DNA of 64,000 bases from DATJGR01 sp041739525 (GCA_041739525.1 JBGSNQ010000103.1:49785-113784), one strand, 5' to 3'. Positions 7,614 to 16,405 are shown, numbered from the stretch's first letter. The notes: a model not told the origin generated them from the letters alone. Numbers and translations: made by a program.

Positions 7614-10130
7614 ATGACGGAGAAAAGCCCCGACATAACGGACAGCACCGCTGACGACATTACGGTGTTGCGCGGCAATAGTGGGTCCGGTTCGGGGCAG
7701 GCCGCGGCAACGCCGCGCATCCTGAAGCAACGCTTCATCCTCGACGAGAAACTCGGCTCCGGCGGCATGGGCACTGTGTATCGGGCGAAGGATCTGCGCA
7801 AAGTCGAAGCGCAGGATCGTCAGCCGTACGTCGCAATCAAGGTGCTGAACAACGATTTCCGCGCACATCCCGATGCGTTCATTGCGCTGCAGCGCGAGGC
7901 GTCGAAGTCGCAAGGCATTGCGCATCCGAACATCGTCTCGATCTTCGACTTCGACAAGGATGGCGACGTCCCGTACATGACGATGGAGCTGCTGCAAGGG
8001 CAGGAGCTCGCGACGCTGCTGAAGGAGTATCCCAGCGGCCTGCCCGATGCGATTCTGTGGCCGCTGGTCGAAGGCATGTGTGCAGGACTGAAGCGCGCGC
8101 ACGACGGCGGCATCACACATTCGGACTTCAAACCGGGCAACGTATTCGTTACTCGTGACGGCACCGCGAAGATTCTCGACTTCGGCATCGCGCGTGCCGT
8201 TCGAGTGCACCAGTACGACGGCGACGACACCGTGTTCGATCCGTCGAAGCTCGCCGCACTAACACCCGCCTTTGCCAGCCGCGAGATGTTGCAGGGCGAG
8301 GTGCCGTTGCCCGCCGACGATATCTATTCGCTGGCGGTGGTCATCTATCTGATGTTGACCGGGCGCCATCCCTACAATCGCGTCCGCGCGGACGAAGCGT
8401 TCGAGCAAGGCTTGCAAGCGGAGCGCGTAAAACGCCTAACGAGACGTCAGTGGCGCACGTTGTCTCGAGCGCTCGATCTCGACCGCGCGAATCGCCCGCA
8501 GAGCATGGACGAAGTCATCTCCGGGCTGCTGAGAACGTCCGGTGCGCGTCCGTGGTACATCGCTGCGTTCGCAGTCGCTGTCATGCTTGGAACGCTTGCG
8601 ATGTGGCTCGGCACGTCGGCGGTGGACCGATCTGCCGTTGCGCACGACACACTGATAGACGCGCAGATCGCGCGGATCGAAAGGCTGTTGCGCGAGAACT
8701 CCTTCGACGAACGGGGCAAGCACCGCCTCGACGAGGAAATGAAGGCGCTAGCTGCATTGGACGGCAACGGCGAGGCGTTCAAACAGATGCGCGCGCGCCT
8801 GCTCGCGGCATTGACGCAGCAGATCGAAGCGACCGGCGATTTCGAAGCCGCGTACGCCTTGCTGCAATACGCCGACGAACAGGCCGGCGGTAATTTCTAC
8901 AAAGGTCACGCCTTGCTCGAGCGGCGCGAGGCGGCGCGCGTGAGCACGATCGCCTACGGCGACCATCAGGACAAGAACTGGGTCTACAACGTCGAGTCGG
9001 CGTTGGGCCGGTTCAAACAGGTGTTTCCGCACGGCGTCGAACGCGCCGAACTCGAGTTGCAGCTGGGTGAGGTCTATCTCGCGGCAATCGGCGAGACGAT
9101 CGCGGCCGGCGATGCGAAGCGCGCCGAGGGACTGATTCGATTGGCGCAGCCGCGTGTGTTCGATCCCGACGCGTTCAACGTCATCGACCGCAAGCTCGAC
9201 GCGCTCCGCAAATCGCTCGCTCGCACTCAGGCACAAGCGGCACGACGTACGGATGCAGCGAACGTGAAATCGGAGCTTGCGGCGTTGACGCGCACCGATT
9301 GCCAACGAGCTGACGCGGCCGCGGCCGGGCAGCAGGCCGCCACTTTGCGCGCACGCTATCCAAGCAACGTTGCCACCATCGATGACGCGGTTGTCGAGTG
9401 GCTCGCGCAGTGCGTCATCAAGCTGGGCGAGGTGGATCAGGATCGTGCGATGTCGCTGCACCAACAGGCTCTTGCTGCATTCGGTCCCGTGCCGCGGCTC
9501 GCGCAGTTGAAGCTCGATCCGTGTGCAATGCGCTACCTGGTTGGTAAAGGCACCGCAGCAGGGCGCAGCGGATTTTGTGCCGATGACCTTGGAGGCGGGC
9601 TTACCGGGCCGCGCCTGGTGGTGGTTCCCGAGGGCGACGGTCGTTTTGCAATCAGCAAGTTCGAAATCTCGGAAGCCGATCTCGCGCCGTTCTGTGCAGA
9701 GACCGGGCGTTGTACTGAACCGTCGAACAGCAATCAGCCGGGCACGGGTGTTGGCCTCGAGCTCGCCTCGGCCTATGCCGACTGGCTGACGCAACGCAGC
9801 GGCCACCGCTATCGCCTTCCGACGCGGGTCGAATGGGAGCACGTCGCGCGCGCCGGAAAGCCCGACCCCAATCGCAACTGTCAGGTGCGCGTGGCGGGCG
9901 TGAGTCGCGGCAAGCAAGCGGTACCCGTCACGTCGGGTGCACAGAACGAACTCGGCCTGGTGAATCTGTTTGGCAACGTAAGGGAACTGGCAATGGATGA
10001 GGATCGACCCGTCGCATTGGGTGGCTCCTACGCGGATCCGATTTCTGCGTGCGACATCGGTTCGGTGAATTCGGTGTCGAGTGCCGGAGACCCATCCACG
10101 GGTATGCGTTTGGTTCGGGAGGTGCCATGA
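7614..10130 (+). CDS. Transmembrane Ser/Thr protein kinase with C-terminal formylglycine-enzyme-like domain
   Basis: An 838-residue Hanks-type kinase. Residues 40-305 form the kinase: LGSGGMGTVY (glycine loop), K76 in VAIKV, HSDFKPGNV (catalytic D171; the usual HRD arginine is Ser) and DFG at 189-191. A single TM helix lies at 313-334, so the rest is extracytoplasmic: a helical region (about 340-660), then from about 672 a short SUMF1/FGE-sulfatase-like domain (RFAISKFEISEADL, YRLPTRVEWEHVARAG, STGMRLVRE). FGE-like tails occur on other bacterial kinases and here probably sense or bind ligand. The start is the ATG after GAAGGTGG; an upstream frame overlapping the phosphatase was discarded. Its stop overlaps the next start (ATGA). 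Confidence 0.93.
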   Translation: MTEKSPDITDSTADDITVLRGNSGSGSGQAAATPRILKQRFILDEKLGSGGMGTVYRAKDLRKVEAQDRQPYVAIKVLNNDFRAHPDAFIALQREASKSQGIAHPNIVSIFDFDKDGDVPYMTMELLQGQELATLLKEYPSGLPDAILWPLVEGMCAGLKRAHDGGITHSDFKPGNVFVTRDGTAKILDFGIARAVRVHQYDGDDTVFDPSKLAALTPAFASREMLQGEVPLPADDIYSLAVVIYLMLTGRHPYNRVRADEAFEQGLQAERVKRLTRRQWRTLSRALDLDRANRPQSMDEVISGLLRTSGARPWYIAAFAVAVMLGTLAMWLGTSAVDRSAVAHDTLIDAQIARIERLLRENSFDERGKHRLDEEMKALAALDGNGEAFKQMRARLLAALTQQIEATGDFEAAYALLQYADEQAGGNFYKGHALLERREAARVSTIAYGDHQDKNWVYNVESALGRFKQVFPHGVERAELELQLGEVYLAAIGETIAAGDAKRAEGLIRLAQPRVFDPDAFNVIDRKLDALRKSLARTQAQAARRTDAANVKSELAALTRTDCQRADAAAAGQQAATLRARYPSNVATIDDAVVEWLAQCVIKLGEVDQDRAMSLHQQALAAFGPVPRLAQLKLDPCAMRYLVGKGTAAGRSGFCADDLGGGLTGPRLVVVPEGDGRFAISKFEISEADLAPFCAETGRCTEPSNSNQPGTGVGLELASAYADWLTQRSGHRYRLPTRVEWEHVARAGKPDPNRNCQVRVAGVSRGKQAVPVTSGAQNELGLVNLFGNVRELAMDEDRPVALGGSYADPISACDIGSVNSVSSAGDPSTGMRLVREVP

Positions 10131-12145
10131 CTCTGCTGCGCTTGAGTCCGGACAGCGAGCGTTTGCGCAGGATCGCAAAAGCTCATGCTGCCGGAGAACT
10201 GTCGACGCCCGACTACCGGCGTATTCGCGCAGAGGTGATCGAGCGCTTCAGTAACGGCGAAGTGGAAGAGTTCGACGACGACACCCAGCCGCGCTGGCTC
10301 GAGAAGCCCGTTCCGACGGTGCAACCGGTGCCGATGGCAACCGATGCGTCGGCCGCGACGCAACGACGCTTCTGGTGGTGGGCGCTGGTGGTGTCCGTCG
10401 TCGTCATCGCGGCGGTCGGTTCGGCGGCGGCCTGGAGCAGTTCGATTCCACCGGTAAAACAGCGCGACCCGAACCCTGCGACGAGCCCGCGTGTTCCCGT
10501 CGATCATCTCGGCGTGCGCAACTTCGTTGCGTACCCGGAACTCGGCATCACGCAGGAGTCGGTGGATGTCGTGCTCGCGTCGGCATTGAAGGATCTCGAA
10601 GAAGCTTCGCGGCCGGGACCGAGTGGATTCACTGCCGCCGAACTCGAAGAGGTCGGCATGCTGTTGAAGTCGATGGGCGTCAGTCAGGGACCGAAGTTGA
10701 CCGATCGCGATGCCGCGCAATTGAGTGCGTTGCTGGCCGCGCAGAAATCCCGCCGGGGAGCCTCGCTGGTCGAGCTCGAGCAGGTTGCCGCGCGATTGAC
10801 CACCTTCTACCGCGCGCATGGCCTGCCGTTGGCCACCGCCTATCTGCCGTCGCAAGACGTTGCGAATGCCGAGGTGTTCTTCGAGGTGTTGCCCGGCACG
10901 CTGGCCGAAGTGCGCGTGAACGGCGAGTCGCGTGTGCACGCGAAGATGCTCACCAGTGCCTTCGCAGACCAGGTAGGCAAACCCGTGCGACGCGACGACG
11001 TGGAGTCGGCGATGTATCTGATCAACGACCTGCCGGGGCTCGACGCACAAGGCATGTTCGTGGCCGGCGAAGCGGTGGGTGCGAGTGATCTGAATCTCGT
11101 TGCGCGCAATGAACGCAGCTGGGGCGCCCAGGTTCGGGTCGACAACCAGGGCGATGACCACACCGGCAGCGAACGCGTGTTCGTCGATGGCAGTTGGTTC
11201 GACCCTACGGGCCACGGCGACGCATTGTCGATGGGCGCACTTGCGACGCGTAACCCCGAGAACAGCTATTACGGCTATCTCGGGTACGACACGCCGCTGC
11301 AAGGACTACACACCCGCCTGCACACGCGCGTCTCGCGTGATGAGTTCGACTACAGCAACGGTGCAAGCGAACAGAACGGCACCGCCGATACTGCAGAACT
11401 CGGTGTGACGGAGGTGTTGGCCCGCAGTCGCACGCGTTCCATTGCCCTCGACCTCGGGGCGAACTATCAGAAACTGCAGCTCGAGACGGACGGCGCACCC
11501 GGTTCGCTCAGCGACCAATCGCTGTGGTTCGTCGCGGCCGGTGCGTCTACCGATCGTGTATTCGATGCGCCGCGAATTTCCATGAACGGTCGCATCGGTG
11601 TCGATGCGGGTGGCTTCGAGTCGGGTCGTGAGCCGGGGCAATCGAGTCCGTTCTATCGGCTGCGCATGGACGGTTCCGCGTGGCGGCTGATCTCGTTGCC
11701 GGGTTTCGCGTCGCCGCAGACGTTGCGGTTTGTCGTGTCCGGTCAACTCGCGAGCACCGCAATGCCCGGCACGTTGCAGATGGGGTTGGGTGGGCCGGGC
11801 CGTGTTCAGGCATACGATCGCTCCACCGCGTCGGTCGACGACGGCATCTTCGTCGGGCTCGATTTCCGGATGACGCCGGCGGCGGGACGCGTCGGAGAGT
11901 TCCTGTTGTTCGCCGATGGCGCGTATGGCGAGATCAAGCGCAACTTCGCCGCCGACGTGTCCGTGGGTCTCGCGAGTGTCGGCGCCGGTTGGGATCTGCC
12001 GCTCGGCACCTGGCTCGGTGCATCGCGCGCACATCAGTTCGATGCGCAGTTGCGCTTCGCCGTACCGTTAGCAGACAAAGGCTCGCAGGACTGGGTCAAC
12101 GACGATGGCGTTACGCTTTACTGGATGCTCCGCTATGTTCCCTAA
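10127..12145 (+). CDS. Atypical POTRA/TpsB (ShlB/FhaC-like) barrel protein with cytoplasmic head and TM segment
   Basis: This 672-residue protein is translationally coupled to the kinase. Residues 1-80 are hydrophilic and start with a SHOCT-like helical hairpin (AHAAGELSTPDYRRIRAEVI). A strongly hydrophobic segment follows at 82-103 (FWWWALVVSVVVIAAVG). From about 213 a POTRA region (GLPLATAYLPSQDV, FEVLPGTLAEVRVNG) leads into a ShlB/FhaC/HecB-like 16-strand barrel from about 310, ending in an aromatic C-terminus (YWMLRYVP). TpsB proteins export large adhesins or haemolysins through the outer membrane. Two oddities: no ordinary short signal peptide, and the loop-6 VRGY/F motif reads VQAY (560-563), losing the arginine. 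No TpsA partner lies in the window. Confidence 0.78.
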   Translation: MTLLRLSPDSERLRRIAKAHAAGELSTPDYRRIRAEVIERFSNGEVEEFDDDTQPRWLEKPVPTVQPVPMATDASAATQRRFWWWALVVSVVVIAAVGSAAAWSSSIPPVKQRDPNPATSPRVPVDHLGVRNFVAYPELGITQESVDVVLASALKDLEEASRPGPSGFTAAELEEVGMLLKSMGVSQGPKLTDRDAAQLSALLAAQKSRRGASLVELEQVAARLTTFYRAHGLPLATAYLPSQDVANAEVFFEVLPGTLAEVRVNGESRVHAKMLTSAFADQVGKPVRRDDVESAMYLINDLPGLDAQGMFVAGEAVGASDLNLVARNERSWGAQVRVDNQGDDHTGSERVFVDGSWFDPTGHGDALSMGALATRNPENSYYGYLGYDTPLQGLHTRLHTRVSRDEFDYSNGASEQNGTADTAELGVTEVLARSRTRSIALDLGANYQKLQLETDGAPGSLSDQSLWFVAAGASTDRVFDAPRISMNGRIGVDAGGFESGREPGQSSPFYRLRMDGSAWRLISLPGFASPQTLRFVVSGQLASTAMPGTLQMGLGGPGRVQAYDRSTASVDDGIFVGLDFRMTPAAGRVGEFLLFADGAYGEIKRNFAADVSVGLASVGAGWDLPLGTWLGASRAHQFDAQLRFAVPLADKGSQDWVNDDGVTLYWMLRYVP

Positions 12146-12389
12146 ACGCTTTGTCCGATATCGGTACCTGGTGTTGCTTCCCTGCGTGCTGGGTTCGGCG
12201 TTTGTTCGAAGCGCCGACCCTGCGACACCGGAAGCGGCCGAAGAGCGAACGCGTCTCGAAGTTCAGTACGCGCTCGATACCAAGGTGGTCACCGATCCTG
12301 AACTCGATCCGGTAGTGTTCACCGAGATCGTGCCGTTCACCGCGGAGGAATCCGCCGTGCGCCTGCCCAGCGACCAGGACTTGGACTGA
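12135..12389 (+). CDS. Small exported protein at the end of the kinase/barrel operon
   Basis: An 84-residue protein with an N-terminal export signal (basic MFPKRFVRYRY, then LVLLPCVLGSAFVRSA) and an acidic mature part of about 60 residues without cysteines. Its start lies inside the 3' end of the barrel gene, an 11-base overlap, so its translation is coupled to the barrel protein. I recognise no family. Being the last gene of the FHA-PP2C-kinase-barrel cluster, it may be a periplasmic partner or a substrate of the barrel; that is inference from position only. Confidence 0.65.
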   Translation: MFPKRFVRYRYLVLLPCVLGSAFVRSADPATPEAAEERTRLEVQYALDTKVVTDPELDPVVFTEIVPFTAEESAVRLPSDQDLD

Positions 12390-12775
12390 GTCCAACCTCC
12401 TAAACATCTCAGCTGAGGGGCGATCTGCAGCGGTTGGGCGAGGTCGATCCAGAGATTGCGTGCTCGACATCGCGAGCAGGTACTCACAAGTGGCGCTCCA
12501 ATCCGCCGGTCGGGGGTTATGCACAGTGTCGGATCGATCGTCGCGAGGGTGCCACGATGGCGCCACTTCTTCAGTATGTTGACGAGAAGCTCCGTCTAAC
12601 TATTTGATGTGTCGAAGATTTCCGCTGTTGTTTAATTTTTGATCAATTTGTATCGACTGCCGTATTCTCTGGTGTCTCTGAACGTTCATCCGAGTTATCC
12701 AACGAGTTATCCACAGCCGTGGTGGAAAACTCGTCCCCAATTCCGAGAACATCGTCCGACACAACGAGGTACGCC
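12390..12775. other. Non-coding stretch between the kinase/barrel operon and the ligase gene
   Basis: No convincing gene lies in these 386 bases. An AT-rich patch (about 12629-12660, containing TTTAATTTTTGATCAATTT) stands out from the GC-rich surroundings and probably holds the promoter of the downstream glutamine synthetase-like gene. Two 12-base direct repeats, CGAGTTATCCAA and CGAGTTATCCAC, are adjacent at 12691-12714; the second completes a perfect DnaA box, TTATCCACA (12707-12715). No strong terminator hairpin with a T-run was found after the small exported protein. Confidence 0.6.
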
Positions 12776-14143
12776 ATGGCCGATCGATCCACCCCGACGC
12801 TGCAGTCTCTTCGCGATAAAGGCGTGTCCCGCGTCGAACTGGGGCTGACCGACATCGACGGTGTCATCCGGGGCAAGTACGTCAGCCTCGAGAAGTTCGC
12901 CAGTCTGCTCGGCGACGGGGGCGGATTCTGCGACTGCGTGTTCGGATGGGACGTGGCGGACCAGTTGTACGACAACGCTCGCTACACGGGCTGGCATACC
13001 GGCTACCCGGATGCGCACTTCAAGCTGATCGCCGACACGATGCGGTGGGTGCCCGACGCGAGCACACCCTTCTTCCTGGCTGAGTTCGTGGCTGCCGATG
13101 GCGGCGAACACCCGCTGTGCCCGCGCACCCGCTTGCGCGGGGTGCTCGCGCAGGCGGCGGCGCAAGGCATGAAGGTAAAGCTCGGTTTCGAGTACGAGTT
13201 TTTCGTGTTCGACGAGACGCCGCACAGCGTGCGCGCGAAAGGTTATCGCGATCTGAAACCGTTCACGCCCGGCAACTTCGGCTACTCGGTGCTGCGTGCG
13301 TCCACACACTCTGATCTCTTCACGGGTCTGATGGACTACGCGAACGCGCTCGACTGTCCGCTCGAGGCGTTGCACTGCGAGACTGGCCCGGGTGTGTGGG
13401 AAGGTGCGCTCGCGGTAACCGACGCGCTGGCCGCTTCGGATCGCGCCAACCTCTTCAAGACGTTCACCAAAGTGTTCTTCGAGAAGCGCGAGTTGATGGC
13501 CACGTTCATGGCGAAGTGGTCGATGAAGTACCCGGGACAGAGCGGGCATTGCCACTTCTCGTTCTGGGGCGACGACGACACGAGCCTGTTCTTCGACGGC
13601 AACGCGCAGCACGGCATGAGCCGCGTGCAGCGCCACGCTCTCGGCGGGTTGCAACGCTATCTCCCGGAGTTCATCGCAATGGTTGCGCCGACGATCAACA
13701 GCTACACGCGACTCGTAAAGGGCGCATGGGCGCCGACCGCGTTCACATGGGGCGTGGAAAACCGCACTTCGGCAGTACGAGTGATCCCAGGCTCGTCCAA
13801 ATCGCAACGCATCGAGTGTCGCGTCTCCGGTGCCGACGCCAATCCGTATCTTGCGGCGTCCGCGATCATCGGTGCGGCGCTGCTGGGCGTCATTGAACGC
13901 CTGGAACCTGGCGAAGCCGTAACCGGCAATGCGTACGATGTGGCCGATCGAATGGAGGGGCCGGGTCGGTTCCCCGTAGACCTGCGGCAAGCAGCGGAAC
14001 GCCTGGCGGTATCGCAGGCGGCGCGCGGGTTGTTCGGCGATGCGTTCGTGGACCACTTCGTATCGAGCCGGCTGTGGGAAGCGCGCGAGTACACGCGCTC
14101 GCTCAACGACTGGCAGCTTGAACGATACTTCGAGATCATCTGA
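12776..14143 (+). CDS. Glutamine synthetase-family ligase (GlnA/PuuA-like)
   Basis: A 455-residue glutamine synthetase-fold enzyme, about the size of type I/III relatives and gamma-glutamylpolyamine synthetases. Visible signatures are LTDIDGVIRGKYV at the N-terminus, LGFEYEFFVFD (metal-binding glutamates), SGHCHFSFW (the HxHxS-like strand) and ENRTSAVRVIPG (substrate-binding Arg region), then ANPYLAASAII. True glutamine synthetase and gamma-glutamyl-amine ligases cannot be separated by eye. A glutamine amidotransferase follows 41 bases later, as in polyamine-degradation clusters where PuuA-like and PuuD-like genes adjoin, so an amine catabolic role is favoured. The start is the ATG after ACGAGGT; a GTG 19 codons upstream is unlikely. 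Confidence 0.88.
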   Translation: MADRSTPTLQSLRDKGVSRVELGLTDIDGVIRGKYVSLEKFASLLGDGGGFCDCVFGWDVADQLYDNARYTGWHTGYPDAHFKLIADTMRWVPDASTPFFLAEFVAADGGEHPLCPRTRLRGVLAQAAAQGMKVKLGFEYEFFVFDETPHSVRAKGYRDLKPFTPGNFGYSVLRASTHSDLFTGLMDYANALDCPLEALHCETGPGVWEGALAVTDALAASDRANLFKTFTKVFFEKRELMATFMAKWSMKYPGQSGHCHFSFWGDDDTSLFFDGNAQHGMSRVQRHALGGLQRYLPEFIAMVAPTINSYTRLVKGAWAPTAFTWGVENRTSAVRVIPGSSKSQRIECRVSGADANPYLAASAIIGAALLGVIERLEPGEAVTGNAYDVADRMEGPGRFPVDLRQAAERLAVSQAARGLFGDAFVDHFVSSRLWEAREYTRSLNDWQLERYFEII

Positions 14144-14184
14144 CGCGTAGCGAACGATTCGCGAAAAGCAGTGACGAGCCCCCG

Positions 14185-14922
14185 ATGCGAATAGGCATTC
14201 TCAAAACCGATTCGGTGCGCGAGGAATTCCAGAGCGAGTTCGGTGACTATCCGGCGATGTTCCGGGCGATGCTCATGGCGAGCGCCGACGACGAGCCGAT
14301 CGAGTTTCGCGACTACGACGTGCAGCGCGGCCAGTATCCCGTGTCGATCGACGAGTGTGACGCGTATCTGATCACCGGGAGCCGCGAGAGCGTCTACGAC
14401 GATCAACCGTGGATTCACCGTCTCGCCGAGTTCGTTCAGCAGCTCGACGCCGCACAGCACACGCTGGTGGGCATCTGTTTCGGGCATCAACTGATTGCAC
14501 ACGTGCTCGGCGGCGAGACGCGCGCGGCGGATGTGGGCTGGGCCGTCGGAGTGCAGGAGACGCAGGTGTTGTCGCCGGCGGATTGGATGCTGCCGTATCG
14601 CGAGCGGTTTGGCTTGTTGTCGAGCCACAAGGACCAGGTGGTGCGGTTACCGGAACGTGCCGAGGTGTTCGCCTCCACACCGTTCTGTCCGAACAGCGGT
14701 TTCACGATCGGTGAGCACATCCTGACGTTCCAGGGGCACCCGGAATTTTCCAAAGGCTATTCGCGCGCGCTGATCGAGCTGCGCCGCGAGCTGCTCGGCG
14801 AGCCTGGTTACAACAATGGGGTGGAATCGCTGGCGAAGCCCGTGCATCAGTCGATGGTCGGCCGCTGGATCATCAATTTCATTGCGTCCAACGCGGCGGA
14901 ACGTCCGCGCGAGGCGTCTTGA
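14185..14922 (+). CDS. Class I glutamine amidotransferase-like protein
   Basis: This 245-residue protein has the class I glutamine amidotransferase triad: nucleophile C98 in VGICFGHQLIA, and H184 and E186 in FQGHPEF. It resembles free-standing GMP-synthase-like amidotransferases rather than PuuD peptidases, and it has no synthetase domain. Coupled to the preceding glutamine synthetase-like ligase, it could hydrolyse a gamma-glutamyl product. Its stop overlaps the TTG start of the lipoprotein gene by four bases (TTGA). Confidence 0.86.
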   Translation: MRIGILKTDSVREEFQSEFGDYPAMFRAMLMASADDEPIEFRDYDVQRGQYPVSIDECDAYLITGSRESVYDDQPWIHRLAEFVQQLDAAQHTLVGICFGHQLIAHVLGGETRAADVGWAVGVQETQVLSPADWMLPYRERFGLLSSHKDQVVRLPERAEVFASTPFCPNSGFTIGEHILTFQGHPEFSKGYSRALIELRRELLGEPGYNNGVESLAKPVHQSMVGRWIINFIASNAAERPREAS

Positions 14923-15854
14923 CCACTTCGCAGTCGACCAACAGGGCCGCTCAGGCGCAGTCGCTCGTCAGATGGCTGCTGACCGCGACGCTTGTTGTTG
15001 CGTGTACCGCGTCGGTGACCGGATGTGGCGTCAAACTCGGGTACAACAACCTCGACCGTTTGATCAAATGGTCGATGGACGACTACATGGAGCTCGACGC
15101 GAACCAGGAGGCGTTCTTCAAAACCGAACTTGCTTCAGTGCTGTACTGGCATCGCACCACGCAGCTGCCGATCTACGCGGGCGCGATACGCAAGCTCGAT
15201 GGAGAGCTTGCCGATGGCGCGACGGTCGAAGAAATGTTCGTGTTCGGTCAGGAAGTGGAAACCTGGTGGGATCGGATTCTGACTGCATCACTGCCGATGT
15301 CGACGCAGCTGATGTACTCGGCGACCGACGACCAGCTCGATCAGTTCGCCCTTCAATATGCAAAAGACATCCGCAAATACGTCAAACCGTACGCAAAGAT
15401 GACGCCGGATGAACGGCGCGAACGCTGGGCGCGTGAGTTTCGCGAGTACTTCGAGTTCTTCAGCGGTAATCTCAACAACGAACAGAAGAAGCTGATCGAA
15501 GCGCAAAGTCAGCGTTTCGTTCCCGACGACCAGAGCTGGGCGGAGTATCGCAAACGATACGGCGAAGCAATGCTCGCGCTGGTGCGAGAGCGATCGTCGT
15601 ATGTCGAGTTCGCACGCGCTTTCAGCGACATGACGTTCGGGCGGGAGCGTTGGCACGGTGAGGAGTACGCCGCTGCACTCGCTTCGAATCGGCAACTGTA
15701 TCGCGACGTCTCCCTTGCGTTGCTCGGCTCACTGACGGACGAACAACGGCGCCAGCTTTCGAAAAACCTGCTGAACGTCGCGAAAGACTTCGACGAGCTG
15801 TCGACCGATGCGCCACCTTCAGCGCCACCTTCCGCCTGTCTGATCGCTTGTTGA
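14919..15854 (+). CDS. DUF6279-type lipoprotein
   Basis: A 311-residue protein with a signal peptide ending in a lipobox (TASVTGC), so it is probably a lipoprotein. The mature part begins GVKLGYNNLDRLIKWSMDDY and is helical and charged with many Tyr/Trp/Arg residues, the pattern of the DUF6279 family (function unknown). It starts with TTG overlapping the amidotransferase stop, and the match to the family's N-terminus makes this start reasonable. The extreme C-terminus is Pro/Ser-rich and atypical. Confidence 0.75.
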   Translation: MTTSQSTNRAAQAQSLVRWLLTATLVVACTASVTGCGVKLGYNNLDRLIKWSMDDYMELDANQEAFFKTELASVLYWHRTTQLPIYAGAIRKLDGELADGATVEEMFVFGQEVETWWDRILTASLPMSTQLMYSATDDQLDQFALQYAKDIRKYVKPYAKMTPDERRERWAREFREYFEFFSGNLNNEQKKLIEAQSQRFVPDDQSWAEYRKRYGEAMLALVRERSSYVEFARAFSDMTFGRERWHGEEYAAALASNRQLYRDVSLALLGSLTDEQRRQLSKNLLNVAKDFDELSTDAPPSAPPSACLIAC

Positions 15855-15855
15855 C

Positions 15856-15882
15856 AAAAAAACGCCCGGCGGTTGCCGGGCG
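15856..15882 (-). terminator. Strong intrinsic terminator for the PspC gene
   Basis: A perfect eight-base stem (CGCCCGGC / GCCGGGCG) with a GGTT loop lies next to a run of seven A's on the plus strand. Read on the minus strand, the hairpin is followed by seven T's, a textbook rho-independent terminator for the minus-strand pair. On the plus strand the stem sits one base after the DUF6279 stop and may also help stop that transcript. Confidence 0.9.
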
Positions 15883-15944
15883 AACGGTTGGGGCTGGGAG
15901 GCCCCGGGGGAGAGGGCGAGGGGAGAGTGCAGGAGCGAGAAGAC

Positions 15945-16172
15945 CTACGGATCGTTCCTATCGTCGAGCAACAACCAACCGATCACGTAAGCCGCAATCG
16001 CGATCTTGGTAACGATCACCGCGCCGACCACCGATGCGATACGCACCCAGGTGACGTCGACGTTCAGGTAGCGGGCGATTCCCGCGCACAACCCGGCGAT
16101 CAGGCCATTACCGCGATCGAGTTCGAGTCGAATTCCACCGGAACTGCTGTGGCGCATGTGCGACATCCTCAT
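15945..16172 (-). CDS. PspC domain small membrane protein
   Basis: A 75-residue PspC-domain protein: ELDRGNGLIAGLCAGIARYL, then NVDVTWVRIASVV and a membrane helix ending in YVIGWLLL. PspC proteins act in envelope stress, in E. coli with PspA and PspB; no pspA, pspB or pspF is nearby, so it is a stand-alone copy. Its ATG overlaps the stop of the upstream small membrane protein (TGATG). A strong terminator lies about 60 bases after its stop. Confidence 0.88.
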   Translation of the reverse strand: MRMSHMRHSSSGGIRLELDRGNGLIAGLCAGIARYLNVDVTWVRIASVVGAVIVTKIAIAAYVIGWLLLDDRNDP

Positions 16173-16405
16173 CAGCGTCTGGACGCCAGCGTCCGGACGA
16201 GGTTTTCGAAGAACGAGTTTTGGTCATTCAAGCCGATCAGGCGTGTTTGCTTCGGATTGACGCTTGGCTGCGAACCGTCGATCGAGTGCGTTGTGCTGAC
16301 GTCGACCCAAACTCCGAAGAGGATGGCGGCGACGACGAAAATTCGAATCGGCCATGGCGTACGGCGGCGTTGGCGGATGCGGGGTAGCGATAGTGCGGCG
16401 TTCAT
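16172..16405 (-). CDS. Small single-pass membrane protein upstream of pspC
   Basis: A protein of about 77 residues with a basic N-terminus (RIRQRRRTPWPIR) and one membrane helix (IFVVAAILFGVWVDV), followed by a hydrophilic tail. I chose the ATG giving MNAALSL, which is preceded by GGGAACAG; an ATG at 16429 is an alternative. Coupling to the PspC gene (TGATG) suggests a partner in the same membrane-stress function, but no family is recognised. Confidence 0.6.
   Translation of the reverse strand: MNAALSLPRIRQRRRTPWPIRIFVVAAILFGVWVDVSTTHSIDGSQPSVNPKQTRLIGLNDQNSFFENLVRTLASRR

Noticed and set aside
8748..10178. A long minus-strand open frame opposite the kinase gene
   Set aside because: It has no recognisable domain, and the kinase frame explains the codon pattern.
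6534..12389. A type VI secretion cluster
   Set aside because: The FHA/PP2C/kinase trio is typical of T6SS control, but no tss genes, Hcp, VgrG or ClpV are in the window.
12691..12775. A replication origin
   Set aside because: There is only one perfect DnaA box, and no origin-linked genes are nearby.
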